Source: Glomus cerebriforme
Taxonomy: Eukaryota > Glomeromycota > Glomeromycetes > Glomerales > Glomeraceae
Direction of reading: 5' to 3'
Length of the DNA: 18,699 bases
NCBI GenBank assembly: GCA_003550305.1
Contig: QKYT01000607.1
Coordinates: 6,403 to 25,101, forward strand
Shown here: positions 17,806 through 18,699 of the stretch, one piece after another
How the letters are laid out: the number at the start of each line of letters is the position of its first letter
Numbering within the stretch: position 1 is the first letter of the stretch
The notes under the pieces: generated by a model
What the model saw: the letters and a program-made list of their open reading frames with translations, nothing else
Told to the model about the DNA's origin: nothing
The model's database searches: none
Position numbers and translations under genes: made by a program

Positions 17806-18699
17806 ATGACATCTTATCGAAACCAAATTCGATTAGCAGAAGCGATATCTACTCTTGAAGTAGAGAAAAAAAAGCTTCAAGATGAAATTGAAGAATCAAA
17901 TAAAAATCTTGATCATTTTAAATTATTATGTGATAATTTACAAAATGACAATGAAAACTTGACAAATGAGAATGAGAATCAACAAGAAAAGATTAATAAT
18001 TTGGAACGTATTAATCAACAATATCGAAACACAATGACACCACAAGTACGACAAATTAATGAATTGCGACAATCGAATGAAAGTATTTGGAGCTATCAAA
18101 ACAAAATCAGGATATTAGAGTATGATTTAGAATTGAAAGAAAATCAAATTAATAAGTTAAATCAAAGAAACCTAAATTTAAAGGGAAAATCAGAAAAACT
18201 TGATCAAGAAAATACTTTATTAGAAAAAGAAGTATCGGATTTAAAAAATATCCATGAGGAAGAAATGAAAAAATTTCAAGATGAAATCCAGAAATCTAAC
18301 AATTACAAATCATTATATAATAGTTTAGAAGAAAAATATAAAGATTTGACGAACAAAAACAATAAAAAGATAAATCAACATCAGATGATCGTTAAAGATT
18401 TGAACGAAAAAATTAAGGATATTAAGGAACGAAATGCACGTGATGTTCAACAAATAGAACAAAAGCATCAAAACAAAATCAAGTCACAAGAAGAAAAAAT
18501 CAATCAATTACAAGAATCTTTAGAAAAAAATACTTTATTAAAAGATGAAGTATCGAATTTAAAAAATATGCAAATTCAATTAATACAATCATTTGAAGAA
18601 GAAAAGAAAAAATTTCAAGATGAAATCAATAACTATAAATTATTATGTAACAATTTACAAGAAAAATATAAAGAATTCAATGAAGAAAAAAATCAACAT
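17806..18699 (+). CDS. Coiled-coil protein, 5' part (runs off the window end)
   Basis: From ATG at 17806 the frame is open for 298 codons without a stop and leaves the window. A candidate TATA box lies 65 bp upstream. The start was chosen because it is the first ATG in this frame after the A/T-rich leader and the heptad-rich text begins soon after it. The product is dominated by E, K, N, Q and L in coiled-coil spacing: IRLAEAISTLEVEKKKLQDE near the start, NLTNENENQQEKINNLERIN (about 52-71), LEKEVSDLKNIHEEEMKKFQ (about 144-163), then HQMIVKDLNEKIKDIKE and EEEKKKFQDEINNYKLLCNN near the end. The last two parts repeat earlier units, so the protein holds at least two tandem ~85-100-residue coiled-coil repeats. 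The repeats match the C-terminus of the divergent Hsp70-like gene almost base for base. No signal peptide or membrane segment is seen. The function is unknown; it may be a cytoplasmic scaffold or partner of the neighbour. Confidence 0.8.
   Translation, partial: MTSYRNQIRLAEAISTLEVEKKKLQDEIEESNKNLDHFKLLCDNLQNDNENLTNENENQQEKINNLERINQQYRNTMTPQVRQINELRQSNESIWSYQNKIRILEYDLELKENQINKLNQRNLNLKGKSEKLDQENTLLEKEVSDLKNIHEEEMKKFQDEIQKSNNYKSLYNSLEEKYKDLTNKNNKKINQHQMIVKDLNEKIKDIKERNARDVQQIEQKHQNKIKSQEEKINQLQESLEKNTLLKDEVSNLKNMQIQLIQSFEEEKKKFQDEINNYKLLCNNLQEKYKEFNEEKNQH

Noticed and set aside
17597..17809. 70-codon plus-strand open frame before the coiled-coil gene
   Set aside because: It overlaps the TATA box and the start codon of the coiled-coil gene in another frame, and its A/T-driven composition gives no protein character.

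Overview
The window looks like nuclear DNA of an arbuscular mycorrhizal fungus (Glomeromycotina, most likely Rhizophagus). This rests on very high A+T, many 66-106 nt spliceosomal introns with GTAAGT-like donors and short T-rich acceptors, decayed DNA-transposon and Crinkler-like genes, and a divergent Hsp70-like gene. The species is an inference from protein-family resemblance, not from a marker gene. Eight N bases (around 4585, 4801-4824, 7302, 11804-11816) show assembly ambiguity.

Left part (1 to about 11,300): a graveyard of mobile and repeated sequence. It starts with the end of a pogo/Tigger-like element. Next come a CpG-eroded MITE, a Crinkler-like P-loop gene that has collapsed (minus strand, 1805-3866), a ~184-bp tandem duplication, and a hAT transposase remnant (plus strand, 5894-6500). 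Last is a large decayed gene of a repeated Glomeromycotina family, probably DUF6589-like (minus strand, two blocks, 10712-9261 and 8790-7100). No intact gene was found here.

Middle (11,340 to 12,213): the end of a hAT-like element with decamer subterminal repeats. Reading inward on the minus strand, it is followed by a chain of 23-51 nt exon-like pieces, each framed by T-rich AG acceptors and GTA donors.

Right part (12,300 to 18,699): the gene-bearing segment. It holds (i) a three-exon minus-strand gene for a 168-residue secreted cysteine-rich protein (12483-13140); (ii) a nested pair of MITEs (13728-14177, with a 216-bp element inserted inside); (iii) a nine-exon minus-strand gene (14772-17233) for an Hsp70-type ATPase domain fused to a C-terminal coiled coil, with one apparent frameshift and altered ATP-site residues; (iv) a plus-strand coiled-coil gene (17806 to beyond the window end). 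Genes (iii) and (iv) are transcribed away from each other from a ~570-bp spacer. They share a nearly identical coiled-coil repeat in inverted orientation, which suggests recent duplication or gene conversion.

All splice models were built by hand, from GT/AG sites that keep the frame open and restore recognisable motifs. Family names come from memory of the families and were not checked by any search.
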